Part shown: piece by piece, positions 1 to 7,836 of the stretch
Numbering within the stretch: the stretch's first letter is position 1
Layout: the number at the start of each line of letters is the position of its first letter
Source of the DNA: an uncultured Bacilli bacterium
Lineage (GTDB): Bacteria > Bacillota_I > Bacilli_A > RF39 > UBA660
Length of the DNA stretch: 29,260 nt
NCBI GenBank assembly: GCA_934141145.1
Contig: CAKPCA010000017.1
Location: 1 to 29,260 of the forward strand
Reading direction: 5' to 3'
Program-made: the position numbers and the translations under genes
The notes under the pieces: generated by a model
Database searches by the model: none
Seen by the model: only the letters and a program-made list of their open reading frames with translations
What the model was told of the DNA's origin: nothing

Positions 1-78
1 CTATTTTACTTATTTGTTATATCTATTTTTTTACTTTCAAACTAAATCTTCTACAATAATTCATTTTTTGTAATATTT

Positions 79-103
79 AAAAAAAGTTAGAATTTCTAAC
101 TTT
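79..103 (-). terminator. Rho-independent terminator after rlmH
   Basis: On the minus strand an inverted repeat (AAAGTTAGAA, one base, TTCTAACTTT) starts directly after the rlmH stop codon and runs into a T tract. It closes the rplI-dnaB-M23-walJ-rlmH unit. Confidence 0.75.
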
Positions 104-556
104 CTATTTATGATATGATTCATTATTGTTTATTTTATATGCTCTATAAATCTGTTCTAAAAGAATTAATCTAAATAATTGATGAGGAAATGTCATTTTT
201 GAAAATGATAATTTAAAATTACTCATCTTTTTTATTTCATCTGATAGACCATATGATCCACCTATTATAAAACATATATTGCTATTATTTATTTGAATTT
301 CATCTATTTTTTTTGCAAACTCTATACTTGAAAGTTCCTTTCCTTCTATTTCCATTGTAATAATATAATCTTTTTCACTTACATACTTTAATATACTTTT
401 CTTTTCTGTTTCAAGTGTTTTAGTTATATCAAAATTTTCATCAGGAACTTCTATTAAATTTATTTTAGTATATTTACTAAGTCTTTTTAAATATTCGTTT
501 ATTGCATCTGTTAAATATTTTTCTTTTATTTTTCCTACAGTTATTATTTTTATCAT
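104..556 (-). CDS. rlmH: 23S rRNA pseudouridine1915 N3-methyltransferase RlmH
   Basis: RlmH is the SPOUT-class methyltransferase that methylates pseudouridine 1915 in helix 69 of 23S rRNA using S-adenosylmethionine. The 150-residue length is close to the usual ~159. The start MIKIITVGKIKEKYL, the glycine-rich trefoil-knot segment FIIGGSYGLS (about residues 96-105), the FSKMTFPHQL segment and the terminal SYHK match the family. The start ATG overlaps the walJ stop by 4 bases, so it is translationally coupled as the last gene of the unit. In Bacillus rlmH also lies near the yyc/wal genes. Nothing is odd about it. Confidence 0.96.
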   Translation of the reverse strand: MIKIITVGKIKEKYLTDAINEYLKRLSKYTKINLIEVPDENFDITKTLETEKKSILKYVSEKDYIITMEIEGKELSSIEFAKKIDEIQINNSNICFIIGGSYGLSDEIKKMSNFKLSFSKMTFPHQLFRLILLEQIYRAYKINNNESYHK

Positions 557-1320
557 ACTTCTATAACTTCCGTTGCTTCATTTTGTTTAGCAATTAAAAC
601 ATCATTAAATATCATATCATTTTTAGATAATTCTTCATTAAATGTTTCAATTACTTTTTCATATGAATTATTGTGTTCACTAATATGTGCAAAAACGATT
701 TTTCTAGTATTATCACCAATAAATTTACATAAGTAATCACTTGCTTGTTTATTTGATAAATGTCCTTTATCTCCTCTTACTCTTTGTTGTAAATAATATG
801 GATAAGGTCCATCCATAAGCATTTTTATATCATGATTACTTTCAAGTACATATAAGTTATTATTTGATAAAATTTTAAAATATTTTTGATTAATATATCC
901 AGTATCTGTTATATAAACCATTGATGAATTATTATTTGTAAGTACAAATCCTATTGATTCTTCCGCATCATGTGATGTTTTAATTACATTTACAGTTAAA
1001 TCATCAATTATAGCTTTTTTATCTTCATAATATTCATATTTAAAATTTCCAAGTTCTTTTTCTAAAACATTTTTCATGTCTTCTGTAACTAAAATAACTG
1101 GATTATATCTTTTTATAAATACTTTTAATCCTTTTATATGATCTACGTGGCTGTGTGTTATTAGAATGTACGATATTTCTTTAACATCTATATTTAAATT
1201 ATTTAATGCTGCTTCTACATATGAAGTAGTTGTTCCAAGGTCAATTAATATTTTTACTTTATCTGTAATAACAAGGGTACTATTACCCTTGCTACCAGAT
1301 GATAAAACACATACTTTCAT
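553..1320 (-). CDS. walJ: MBL-fold metallo-hydrolase, WalJ/YycJ family
   Basis: This is a cytoplasmic metallo-beta-lactamase-fold protein of the YycJ/WalJ type, thought to be a nuclease linked to cell division and wall homeostasis. The start MKVCVLSSGSKGNST is typical. The metal-binding motif HSHVDH lies at residues 56-61, with further histidines in the TSHDAEES and GHLSN segments and in FAHISEHNN near the end. The length of 255 residues is normal (~264). Its start shares one base with the stop of the M23 peptidase gene (TAATG) and its stop overlaps rlmH. The wal two-component genes usually found beside it are not present here. The family assignment is firm; the exact substrate is not known to me. 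Confidence 0.9.
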   Translation of the reverse strand: MKVCVLSSGSKGNSTLVITDKVKILIDLGTTTSYVEAALNNLNIDVKEISYILITHSHVDHIKGLKVFIKRYNPVILVTEDMKNVLEKELGNFKYEYYEDKKAIIDDLTVNVIKTSHDAEESIGFVLTNNNSSMVYITDTGYINQKYFKILSNNNLYVLESNHDIKMLMDGPYPYYLQQRVRGDKGHLSNKQASDYLCKFIGDNTRKIVFAHISEHNNSYEKVIETFNEELSKNDMIFNDVLIAKQNEATEVIEV

Positions 1321-2822
1321 TACTTATACAAAGTTAATGGATTTACAGAACCTCCAGGCATATTTACTTGAAAATGTAAATGTGTACCAGTTGAGCTACC
1401 ACTATTTCCCATATATCCTACTACTTGACCTTTTGAAACGTGTTGTCCCACAGAAACTCTTATATTACTTCCCATAATATGTGAATAAATAATTTCCATA
1501 CCATTTGAATACACTATTCTTACAGCATTACCATATCCGCCACCACAACTACTACCATAATATCCTCTATCAGCACAATTATTAGTAACAGCAGATACAG
1601 TACCATCACCAATTGAATATATTGGAGAACCAAATCCACAACCAGATATATCAATTCCTGCATGTAAACGTCCCCATCTATAACCATAATAACTTGTTAT
1701 TATGTAAGGTGATATTGTTGGCCATCCCCATTCACCAGAAACAACTGCAGGGCTTCCACCGCCAGAATAATTTGAGCCATAACTTTTCGTTCCTTTTAAT
1801 ACAACTTTATTTACAGGCTCTGATAAAGTTGTTACATTAGTTATAACAGCTGGTTGAGCTTCACCATTAACATATTTAACTTTAGATGTTACCCTTTGAA
1901 CACCATTAACACCTTCTGTTTCCACTTTAGTTTGCCCATAATATAAATTAGAATCATTTTTTGACACTGTTTCATATGGTTTATCCATATCTTCTACGAT
2001 ATGTTTTTCAACAACTATTTTAAACATAGGATCAATAAGTGCAATACTAACAGTTTGACCTACACTAAGCAAATTATTACTACTAGTAAATTCTGGATTA
2101 ACTATTAAGAATTCTTCAACACCTAGTTTATTATTAAATGCAACTGTTTCAATTGTATCACCAGGTTTTACAATATATTCTTGATCTTTATCTAAAGAAC
2201 CAAATAATAAATATTTAGTTAAAGTAGTAACATCATTAAATATAAGTTCATCTGTTGATATAAATGCTTCTTTAATAGTGATAGTTTCGTTTATGTAAAT
2301 ATTCTCTATTACACTACCTGTAGTTTTTATTTCAGTCTTATTACCACTTTTATAATCAGAAAGTTGCTTAGAATCAACAAACACCTTAAGTACCTTCTTA
2401 GCTGCTTTATCAAATAAATTTTTCTTTAAAATATTTATTTTTTTCTCATTACCCTCTGAATCTGTAATTGTTACTACATATCCTTTAATAGTAAAACTCT
2501 TCTTAGCTTTAATCTTTTCATATATCTCTTTTTCCGATGATACTTTTTCAGTACTAGTAACGCATTTTTCTATATCAATACCATTTGGAACATATACTTT
2601 ATCAACATTATAATCCTCTTTTAATTCTTTTTGTTCTTTATCTATATATTTTTCTAAAGAGGCTTTTGAATTTACTGCACCTAGTAATTTCCCATCTAGA
2701 TATACATTGTATACTTCTTTTGGAGAATATGTATCTTTTTTTACAGCACTTAATGAAATAAATACTGCTAAAGATACTATTACTGAAATTACTATAGGTA
2801 AATAAGTCTTTAGTTTATTCAT
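1320..2822 (-). CDS. LysM-G5-M23 cell-wall endopeptidase
   Basis: A probably exported, membrane-anchored peptidoglycan hydrolase. Residues 7-26 form one hydrophobic helix that would act as an uncleaved signal anchor. A long linker region follows, then a LysM wall-binding repeat (about 214-262, starting YIVKPGDTIETVA), a G5 domain (about 268-343), a Gly/Ser linker and a C-terminal M23 (LytM/lysostaphin type) domain (about 370-497). Zinc ligands are visible as H387 and D391 (HAGID) and H483 in HLHF, with H448 as probable catalytic histidine, so it should be active. The M23 domain carries three cysteines within residues 395-426 (one in SGCGFG, two in an insertion NNCADRGYYGSSC), unusual for a low-GC extracellular protein and perhaps a disulfide. 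It lies between dnaB (11-base gap) and walJ (one-base overlap). Confidence 0.9.
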   Translation of the reverse strand: MNKLKTYLPIVISVIVSLAVFISLSAVKKDTYSPKEVYNVYLDGKLLGAVNSKASLEKYIDKEQKELKEDYNVDKVYVPNGIDIEKCVTSTEKVSSEKEIYEKIKAKKSFTIKGYVVTITDSEGNEKKINILKKNLFDKAAKKVLKVFVDSKQLSDYKSGNKTEIKTTGSVIENIYINETITIKEAFISTDELIFNDVTTLTKYLLFGSLDKDQEYIVKPGDTIETVAFNNKLGVEEFLIVNPEFTSSNNLLSVGQTVSIALIDPMFKIVVEKHIVEDMDKPYETVSKNDSNLYYGQTKVETEGVNGVQRVTSKVKYVNGEAQPAVITNVTTLSEPVNKVVLKGTKSYGSNYSGGGSPAVVSGEWGWPTISPYIITSYYGYRWGRLHAGIDISGCGFGSPIYSIGDGTVSAVTNNCADRGYYGSSCGGGYGNAVRIVYSNGMEIIYSHIMGSNIRVSVGQHVSKGQVVGYMGNSGSSTGTHLHFQVNMPGGSVNPLTLYK

Positions 2823-2833
2823 ATTTTTACTCC

Positions 2834-4177
2834 TTAATTTTCTTCTTGTTTCATATAATTTGAAAATGTACTAGTATTTTTCTTAAACAATAGTTCAATA
2901 GTTGTTGTAGGTCCATTACGATGTTTTGCAATTATAAATTCACTAATACTTATATTATTATCCATTCTTGCTTCTTTGTTATAATAATCATCTCTATATA
3001 AAAATGAAACAATATCCGCATCTTGTTCTATTGAACCAGACTCTCTTAAGTCACTCATTATAGGTCTTTTATCATCTCTTCCTTCAACAGCACGAGATAA
3101 CTGCGCAAGTGCAATTACTGGAACACCTAATTCTTTTGCCATTATTTTTAAACTTCTTGATATTTCTGATACTTCTTGTTGTCTATTACCAGCATATTTA
3201 CTTCCACCAGAAATCAATTGTAAATAATCTATTATTACAATTCCAAGGCCATCTTTTGACGCAGCAAGTCTTCTACATTTACTTCTAATATCACCAATAG
3301 TTATACCAGGTGTATCATCTATAAATATGTTTGTATCTGCAATTTGACTAATACCTTCGCTTAATCTTTTCCAATCATTATTATCAAGTTTACCTGTTCT
3401 TAATTTAGATCCTTCTATTTGACCAAGGGATGAAAACATACGCATTACTAATTGTTCTGCATTCATTTCTAAGTTAAAAAGTGCGACTGCTTTCTTTGTT
3501 GTTTTTGCAATATTAGTTGCAATATTAAGTGCAAATGCAGTTTTACCCATTGCTGGTCTTGCGGCTATTATTATGAGTTCATTTTCATGAAGACCAGATG
3601 TTACTTTATCAATTTCATAGAAACCTGTTGGTAAACCAGTAATTTCACCTTTTTGTTCTGCCAATTTTTCCAAATCAGATTGTGCTTTAAATATAACATC
3701 TTGAATCTTATGAAATTCAGATGATCTCCTTGTTTTAACTACATTTAAAATCTTCATTTCAGCACCATCTAATATATCATTAACATTACCATTTTCAAGC
3801 ATTGACTCTGTTGCAATATCATTTGAAACACTGATTAATCTTCTTAAAAGTGCTTTCTCATGAACAATATTTATATAATAATCAACATTTGATGCACTAG
3901 GTACTGAATTAATAATTTCAAGTAAATACTCAATATTACCTATGCTAGATAAAGTTTTATTTTTTTCAAGTCTATCAATAACAATAGTTATATCTACAGG
4001 AACACCTTCATTATTAAGTTCTTCTAATACATCATATATTTTCATATGTGCATCTAAATAAAAATCATCTCTAGTAAGTTCGTCACATATTTTTTGTAGT
4101 GCATATTTTGAAAGAAATGCTGAACCAATAACAGATTGTTCTGCTTCTAAACTATATGGAATATTTCTCTTATCCAT
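2834..4177 (-). CDS. dnaB: Replicative DNA helicase DnaB
   Basis: Hexameric replicative helicase (DnaC in Bacillus naming). The N-terminal primase-interacting domain begins IPYSLEAEQSVIG, a linker helix follows, and the RecA-like motor carries Walker A ARPAMGKT at about 206-213, Walker B IVIIDYLQLI and the ALAQLSRAVE and DLRESGSIEQDAD segments. The 447-residue length is standard and no intein is present. The gene follows rplI by 7 bases, as in many Firmicutes, and is followed by the M23 peptidase gene. Confidence 0.97.
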   Translation of the reverse strand: MDKRNIPYSLEAEQSVIGSAFLSKYALQKICDELTRDDFYLDAHMKIYDVLEELNNEGVPVDITIVIDRLEKNKTLSSIGNIEYLLEIINSVPSASNVDYYINIVHEKALLRRLISVSNDIATESMLENGNVNDILDGAEMKILNVVKTRRSSEFHKIQDVIFKAQSDLEKLAEQKGEITGLPTGFYEIDKVTSGLHENELIIIAARPAMGKTAFALNIATNIAKTTKKAVALFNLEMNAEQLVMRMFSSLGQIEGSKLRTGKLDNNDWKRLSEGISQIADTNIFIDDTPGITIGDIRSKCRRLAASKDGLGIVIIDYLQLISGGSKYAGNRQQEVSEISRSLKIMAKELGVPVIALAQLSRAVEGRDDKRPIMSDLRESGSIEQDADIVSFLYRDDYYNKEARMDNNISISEFIIAKHRNGPTTTIELLFKKNTSTFSNYMKQEEN

Positions 4178-4184
4178 CTAATCA

Positions 4185-4628
4185 CTACTCCTTTACTAAA
4201 GTTATTTTTATAGTTGCTGATACCTTTGAATGTAATTCTATCTTTACATTATGAGTCCCTAGAGAACTAATAGAATCTTCAATTATAATCTTCTTTTTAT
4301 CTATTTTATAACCTAACTCTGATAACTTTTCAGATATTTGTTTTGAAGAAACACTTCCAAAAACTTTATCCATTTTACCAGTTTTAACTTTAAATTTAAT
4401 ATCTAATTTTTCTATTTTTTCTTTTATTTTTTTAGATTCTTCTATTAATTTATCTTCTTCATCTTTTCTTGATTTTAACTCTCTATTTAATATTTCATTA
4501 CTTCTAGGAGTATATTTAATAGCATAACCATTTTTTATTAAGTAGTTTTGAGCATAACCATCCTTAACTTCTTTTATTTCATCTTTTTTACCTTGCCCTT
4601 TTACATCTTTTATAAATATTACTTTCAT
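4185..4628 (-). CDS. rplI: 50S ribosomal protein bL9
   Basis: Large-subunit protein bL9, which bridges neighbouring ribosomes on an mRNA. It shows the conserved N-terminal rRNA-binding domain (MKVIFIKDVKGQGKKDEIKEV, then GYAQNYLI), a long Lys/Glu-rich connecting helix (about 50-80) and a C-terminal domain containing KVFGSVSSKQI. The 147 residues are normal. An AGAAGG ribosome binding site precedes the start. It is first gene of its own transcription unit, with a promoter just upstream and the rpsR terminator behind that. Confidence 0.96.
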   Translation of the reverse strand: MKVIFIKDVKGQGKKDEIKEVKDGYAQNYLIKNGYAIKYTPRSNEILNRELKSRKDEEDKLIEESKKIKEKIEKLDIKFKVKTGKMDKVFGSVSSKQISEKLSELGYKIDKKKIIIEDSISSLGTHNVKIELHSKVSATIKITLVKE

Positions 4629-4664
4629 AAAAAACCTTCTTTCTAAAAATAATTACGCATAAAT

Positions 4665-4693
4665 ATTATACAACATTTTTAATATTATGTCAG
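4665..4693 (-). promoter_or_regulatory. Sigma-A-type promoter for rplI-dnaB unit
   Basis: On the minus strand CTGACA (-35, 4688-4693) is followed after exactly 17 bases by TATAAT (-10, 4665-4670). It lies between the terminator of rpsR and the rplI ribosome binding site, so rplI, dnaB, the M23 peptidase, walJ and rlmH can be transcribed independently of rpsF-ssb-rpsR. Confidence 0.75.
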
Positions 4694-4706
4694 CAAATAT
4701 AGCAAC

Positions 4707-4738
4707 AAAAAAATAGTCTTGAAAAATCAAAACTATTT
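4707..4738 (-). terminator. Rho-independent terminator after rpsR
   Basis: A 12-base-pair stem (AAATAGTTTTGA / TCAAGACTATTT, one G-U pair) with a four-base loop overlaps the rpsR stop codon and ends in a T run on the minus strand. It closes the rpsF-ssb-rpsR operon. Confidence 0.88.
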
Positions 4739-4948
4739 AGTAAATGGTAATATAGCCATCATACGTGCTCTTTTAATTTGCATTGCTACATATCTTTGAT
4801 GTTTTGCACAAGTTCCAGTAACTCTTCTTGGTAATATTTTACCTTTTTCATTTATATATTTACGTAAATCTTCTGCATTTTTGTAATCTAAATCTTTACC
4901 AGCACATAATTGACATACTTTTTTTCTTTTTCTTCTAAATTCTGCCAA
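4733..4948 (-). CDS. rpsR: 30S ribosomal protein bS18, zinc-binding form
   Basis: Small-subunit protein bS18, which forms a heterodimer with bS6 on the platform. The 71 residues contain the conserved core DLRKYINEKGKILPRRVTG. It has the cysteine-containing (C+) form: a CxxC pair in KKVCQLCAGK plus the C and H of TGTCAKHQ, which together would bind one zinc. The stop codon lies inside the terminator stem. It follows ssb by 23 bases with a strong GGAGGG site. Confidence 0.96.
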   Translation of the reverse strand: MAEFRRKRKKVCQLCAGKDLDYKNAEDLRKYINEKGKILPRRVTGTCAKHQRYVAMQIKRARMMAILPFTK

Positions 4949-4971
4949 GGTTAACCCTCCTTCTCTATAAT

Positions 4972-5433
4972 TTAAAATGCTATATCGTCATCGCTTATTT
5001 CAACTGAATCTCCGAAATCTGCGAATACTTCTTCACTCATGTCAGTAGTTTGTGTACTATTATTATTAAAAGCAAAATCTGATGGAGTTACATCATTATC
5101 AACTCTATTTTGTGATTGCGCTTTTGATTCTAAGAATTGTACATTATCTGCGACTACATCTGTTGTATAAACTCTTTGACCATCCTTTTCATAACTGCCA
5201 GTTTGAATTCTACCTTCAACTGCAATTAAACTTCCTTTAGTAACATATTTCTTAACATTTTCTGCTTGTTTTCTCCAAACAATAATATTAATAAAATCTG
5301 CTTCTCTTTGACCACTTTGATTTTCAAATGGTCTATTTACTGCTAAAGTAAATCTAACACTTGGTATATTACTTGCAGTATATCTTAACTCAGGATCTCT
5401 TGTTACTCTTCCTATTAGTACTACTTTATTCAT
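4972..5433 (-). CDS. ssb: Single-stranded DNA-binding protein
   Basis: Bacterial SSB coats single-stranded DNA at forks and repair sites. The OB fold covers about residues 1-105 (MNKVVLIGRVTRDPELRYT, DFINIIVWRKQAENV). A disordered Asn/Ser/Gln-rich linker follows, and the acidic interaction tip reads SDDDIAF, where the usual ending is DDDIPF or DDDLPF; the Pro to Ala change is a small deviation in the protein-docking tail. It lies between rpsF and rpsR in the classic three-gene operon. Confidence 0.96.
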   Translation of the reverse strand: MNKVVLIGRVTRDPELRYTASNIPSVRFTLAVNRPFENQSGQREADFINIIVWRKQAENVKKYVTKGSLIAVEGRIQTGSYEKDGQRVYTTDVVADNVQFLESKAQSQNRVDNDVTPSDFAFNNNSTQTTDMSEEVFADFGDSVEISDDDIAF

Positions 5434-5449
5434 ATGACACCTACTTTTC

Positions 5450-5734
5450 TTATTTATCTAATTTAATTATAATATGACGAATTATTTCTTCACTTATTGT
5501 TGCTAATCTATCAAATTCGTTAATAGCATTAACATCAGATTCAACATTAATTAAGAAATAATATCCACTTTTATGTTTCTTTATTTCGTATGCTAATTCT
5601 TTTTGACCCATTTCTTTAGAACTTAATACTTTAGCACCATTACTAGTTAAAACTTCTTCAAATTTTTTGAATGTAGCTTTAATAGCGCTTTCTTCTAAAT
5701 CAGGTCTAACAATGAATAAGATTTCATATTTCAT
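5450..5734 (-). CDS. rpsF: 30S ribosomal protein bS6
   Basis: Small-subunit protein bS6, partner of bS18. The 94 residues match throughout: MKYEILFIVRPDLEE, the MGQKELAYEIKKHKSGYY segment and the terminal IIRHIIIKL. The gene is first of the rpsF-ssb-rpsR operon, has a strong GGGAGG site, and is preceded by a structured leader and a good promoter. Confidence 0.96.
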   Translation of the reverse strand: MKYEILFIVRPDLEESAIKATFKKFEEVLTSNGAKVLSSKEMGQKELAYEIKKHKSGYYFLINVESDVNAINEFDRLATISEEIIRHIIIKLDK

Positions 5735-5798
5735 TTTTTACACCTCCCTTTGGACTAATGGCCTATATATAATAGGCAGAGAGTAAATAATTACTCGC
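5735..5798 (-). promoter_or_regulatory. rpsF 5' leader, possible S6:S18 autoregulatory RNA
   Basis: The inferred leader of about 64 bases contains a hairpin GCCTA...TAGGC (5761-5777). The segment CUCUC (5779-5783) can pair with GGGAG of the ribosome binding site (5744-5748), closing a longer structure around that hairpin and hiding the site. rpsF operons in many bacteria are repressed by the S6:S18 complex binding such a leader. I see the pairing and the position; I cannot confirm the known consensus motif. Confidence 0.45.
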
Positions 5799-5804
5799 GA
5801 GAAT

Positions 5805-5833
5805 ATTATAACAAATCAAAACAATATTGTAAA
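5805..5833 (-). promoter_or_regulatory. Promoter of the rpsF-ssb-rpsR operon
   Basis: On the minus strand TTTACA (5828-5833) and TATAAT (5805-5810) are separated by exactly 17 bases. The start would fall near 5798, inside or beside the palindrome CTCGCGAG (5794-5801). Confidence 0.75.
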
Positions 5834-5862
5834 TAATAAATATTGATTTTTAATAATATTAA

Positions 5863-5871
5863 TGATATACT
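5863..5871 (+). promoter_or_regulatory. Extended -10 promoter of the small membrane protein gene
   Basis: TGATATACT (extended -10 form TGN plus TATACT) lies 25 bases before the chosen start codon at 5896. No good -35 is seen 17 bases upstream. Confidence 0.5.
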
Positions 5872-5895
5872 TACATTGATTGAGAGTTGAAAAAA

Positions 5896-6162
5896 ATGGG
5901 TAAAAAAGCTACAAAATATATAATTATTTTATTACTTGTTCCATTATTAGTAAGTTTAGTAATAGCAATTGCAACTGATAATAAAGGATTTAACTATAGT
6001 TCTTCATCTGGATATGATGGTATTGATGCACCTAATTATCAGACAAATAATATAACGACAGAAGTAAAAAGAAGCAATGCATATATTTATGCAAGTGTAT
6101 TTACATTAGTATGTGCTGGGGGAGCTGTTTTACTATTTATAAAAAATAAAAGAGGAATATAA
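5896..6162 (+). CDS. Small two-pass membrane protein of unknown function
   Basis: I do not recognise a family. From the ATG at 5896 it has 88 residues. A first hydrophobic helix (about residues 8-25) is followed by a Ser/Tyr/Asn-rich segment of about 35 residues and a second helix (about 62-79) ending in the basic tail KNKRGI. I prefer the ATG at 5896 over the in-frame TTG at 5887 because GAGAG (5882-5886) sits nine bases before the ATG but directly against the TTG. The gene is the only plus-strand gene inside the minus-strand ychF/rpsF block and shares its terminator with ychF. Confidence 0.6.
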   Translation: MGKKATKYIIILLLVPLLVSLVIAIATDNKGFNYSSSSGYDGIDAPNYQTNNITTEVKRSNAYIYASVFTLVCAGGAVLLFIKNKRGI

Positions 6163-6175
6163 TCCTCTTTTTTTA
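6147..6175. terminator. Bidirectional terminator between small membrane gene and ychF
   Basis: A nine-base-pair stem AAAAGAGGA / TCCTCTTTT with loop ATATAA is flanked by A and T runs on opposite sides, so it serves both converging genes. The ychF stop codon lies in the T run. Confidence 0.85.
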
Positions 6176-7270
6176 TACGTTAAATCTAAATAAACAAATA
6201 TCTCCATCTTGCATTAAATAATCTTTACCTTCAAGACGCATCCTTCCATTTTCTTTAGCACCTTTTTCACCATCATATTTTTTATAATCTTCATATGATA
6301 TTACTTCTGCTTTTATGAAACCTTTTTCAAAATCACTATGAATTAGTCCAGCACATTCTGGAGCTTTCATACCTTTTTTAAATGTCCAAGCTTTTACTTC
6401 ATCTGATCCAGCTGTAAAATATGTTGCAAGTCCTAAAAGTGAATAAGTTGCTTTAATAAGTTTATCAAGACCACCTTCATTTACTCCAAGATCCTCTAAG
6501 AATAAAGCTTTATCCTCATCTTCTAGTTCACTAAGTTCACTTTCTACTTTAGCACAAAGCATTACTACTTCAGCATTTTCTTTTACTGCATATTCTTTTA
6601 CTGCATTTACATAGCTATTACCAAAAACAATATCATTTTCTTCTACATTTGCTATATATATTATTGGTTTCTTTGTAAGTAATTTAAATGATTTTAATAT
6701 TTTTTCTTCATCTTCGGTATATTCAAGTCTTCTTGCTGGAATATTTCTCTCAAGTGCTACTTTTATTTTCTTTAAAAGTGCAAGTTCATTTAATGCATCC
6801 TTATCTTTTGTAGAAATAGCCTTCTTTTCTATTTTTCCTATCCTATTATCAATTATTTCCATATCAGAAAATATTAATTCTAAATTTATAATTTCAATAT
6901 CCCTTATTGGATCAGTATTACCTTCAACATGAGTAATATTAGAATCATCAAAGCATCTTACAACTTCGCAAATAGCATCTACTTCTCTTATATGTGATAG
7001 AAATTTATTACCTAAACCTTCTCCTTTTGATGCACCTTTTACAAGTCCAGCTATATCAGTAAATTCAAATGAAGTTGGTACAACTCTTGCGGGTGATACC
7101 ATCTTTTTCAATACATCTAATCTTTCATCTGGTACTATTACCACTCCAACATTTGGTTCGATAGTCGCAAACGGATAATTTGCAGCTAATATATTCTTTT
7201 TAGTTATTGCATTAAATAATGTTGACTTTCCAACATTTGGAAGTCCAACTATTCCTGCTGTTAATCCCAT
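6173..7270 (-). CDS. ychF: Redox-regulated ATPase YchF (Obg family)
   Basis: P-loop protein of the Obg/HflX group that prefers ATP, associates with ribosomes and is linked to stress responses. The N-terminal G domain shows GLPNVGKST (about residues 8-16) and DIAGLVKGAS. A coiled-coil region follows (about 125-200), and the C-terminal TGS domain ends in YLMQDGDICLFRFNV. The length of 365 is standard. It is preceded by GAGGAG. In Bacillus and Staphylococcus ychF lies just before rpsF in this orientation, as here. Confidence 0.96.
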   Translation of the reverse strand: MGLTAGIVGLPNVGKSTLFNAITKKNILAANYPFATIEPNVGVVIVPDERLDVLKKMVSPARVVPTSFEFTDIAGLVKGASKGEGLGNKFLSHIREVDAICEVVRCFDDSNITHVEGNTDPIRDIEIINLELIFSDMEIIDNRIGKIEKKAISTKDKDALNELALLKKIKVALERNIPARRLEYTEDEEKILKSFKLLTKKPIIYIANVEENDIVFGNSYVNAVKEYAVKENAEVVMLCAKVESELSELEDEDKALFLEDLGVNEGGLDKLIKATYSLLGLATYFTAGSDEVKAWTFKKGMKAPECAGLIHSDFEKGFIKAEVISYEDYKKYDGEKGAKENGRMRLEGKDYLMQDGDICLFRFNV

Positions 7271-7293
7271 AAAAACTCCTCATTTCCTTTAAT

Positions 7294-7302
7294 AGTATAT
7301 CA
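7294..7302 (-). promoter_or_regulatory. Extended -10 promoter of ychF
   Basis: On the minus strand TGATATACT lies 24 bases before the ychF start. The hexamer 17 bases upstream (TGGAAG) is a poor -35. Confidence 0.5.
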
Positions 7303-7322
7303 TAATACAATATTATCTTCCA

Positions 7323-7772
7323 CTATATTTTTAACTTTTTTTCATATGTAATTTTCTCATCATCGAAATTTAAAAAATCAAAATTATTATTTTCTATAAG
7401 AGTTATACTTGCAATATTATCTTTTAATATTTCTACTCTTACTTTTTCCACATTATAAATATTTTTAATAATTTCAATCAATTTATTTATTAATATTGTT
7501 GCATATCCTTTTTTTCTATATTCTGGGCGTATTACATAAGAAATAGTTACATAATCTTTACACGTTATAGGTAAATAACATATTGTACCAAGACCAATAA
7601 TTGTATCATTAATATATAATCCTAAGATTCTTGTAAAACACATATCAAGTTCTAAATCATCAAACTCACTTGTTTTCCACATATTATTTTTATCCCATCC
7701 ACATGCTAATTTATATATTTTATATGTATCTTTATTGTCTTTTCTAAATTCTTTAAAAATTATATTTTCCAT
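7323..7772 (-). CDS. GNAT-family N-acetyltransferase
   Basis: An acetyl-CoA-dependent acetyltransferase of the GNAT fold with 149 residues. The acetyl-CoA motif A is VIRPEYRKKGYATILINKL (about residues 81-99), which contains the R-x-x-G-x-A signature. The later NIASITLIENNNF segment is the usual motif B region. The substrate cannot be told from sequence. It has its own promoter and stands alone between abgT and ychF, where other Firmicutes have no gene, so it may be a lineage insertion. Confidence 0.82.
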   Translation of the reverse strand: MENIIFKEFRKDNKDTYKIYKLACGWDKNNMWKTSEFDDLELDMCFTRILGLYINDTIIGLGTICYLPITCKDYVTISYVIRPEYRKKGYATILINKLIEIIKNIYNVEKVRVEILKDNIASITLIENNNFDFLNFDDEKITYEKKLKI

Positions 7773-7795
7773 AATATCCCTTCTTTAAGTACAAT

Positions 7796-7804
7796 ATTAT
7801 ATCA
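7796..7804 (-). promoter_or_regulatory. Extended -10 promoter of the GNAT gene
   Basis: On the minus strand the string ATGATATAAT (TGA plus TATAAT) occurs 24 bases before the start codon, with AGAAGGG as ribosome binding site between them. No clear -35 is present. Confidence 0.6.
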
Positions 7805-7810
7805 TAAAAC

Positions 7811-7836
7811 AAAAAAATACACTATAAAGTGTATTT
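7811..7836 (-). terminator. Rho-independent terminator after abgT
   Basis: The stem AAATACACT / AGTGTATTT with a four-base loop overlaps the abgT stop and is followed by seven T on the minus strand. Confidence 0.8.

Noticed and set aside
1166..1477. Plus-strand open frame across walJ and the M23 peptidase gene
   Set aside because: Antisense to two clear coding regions and without any recognisable protein feature.
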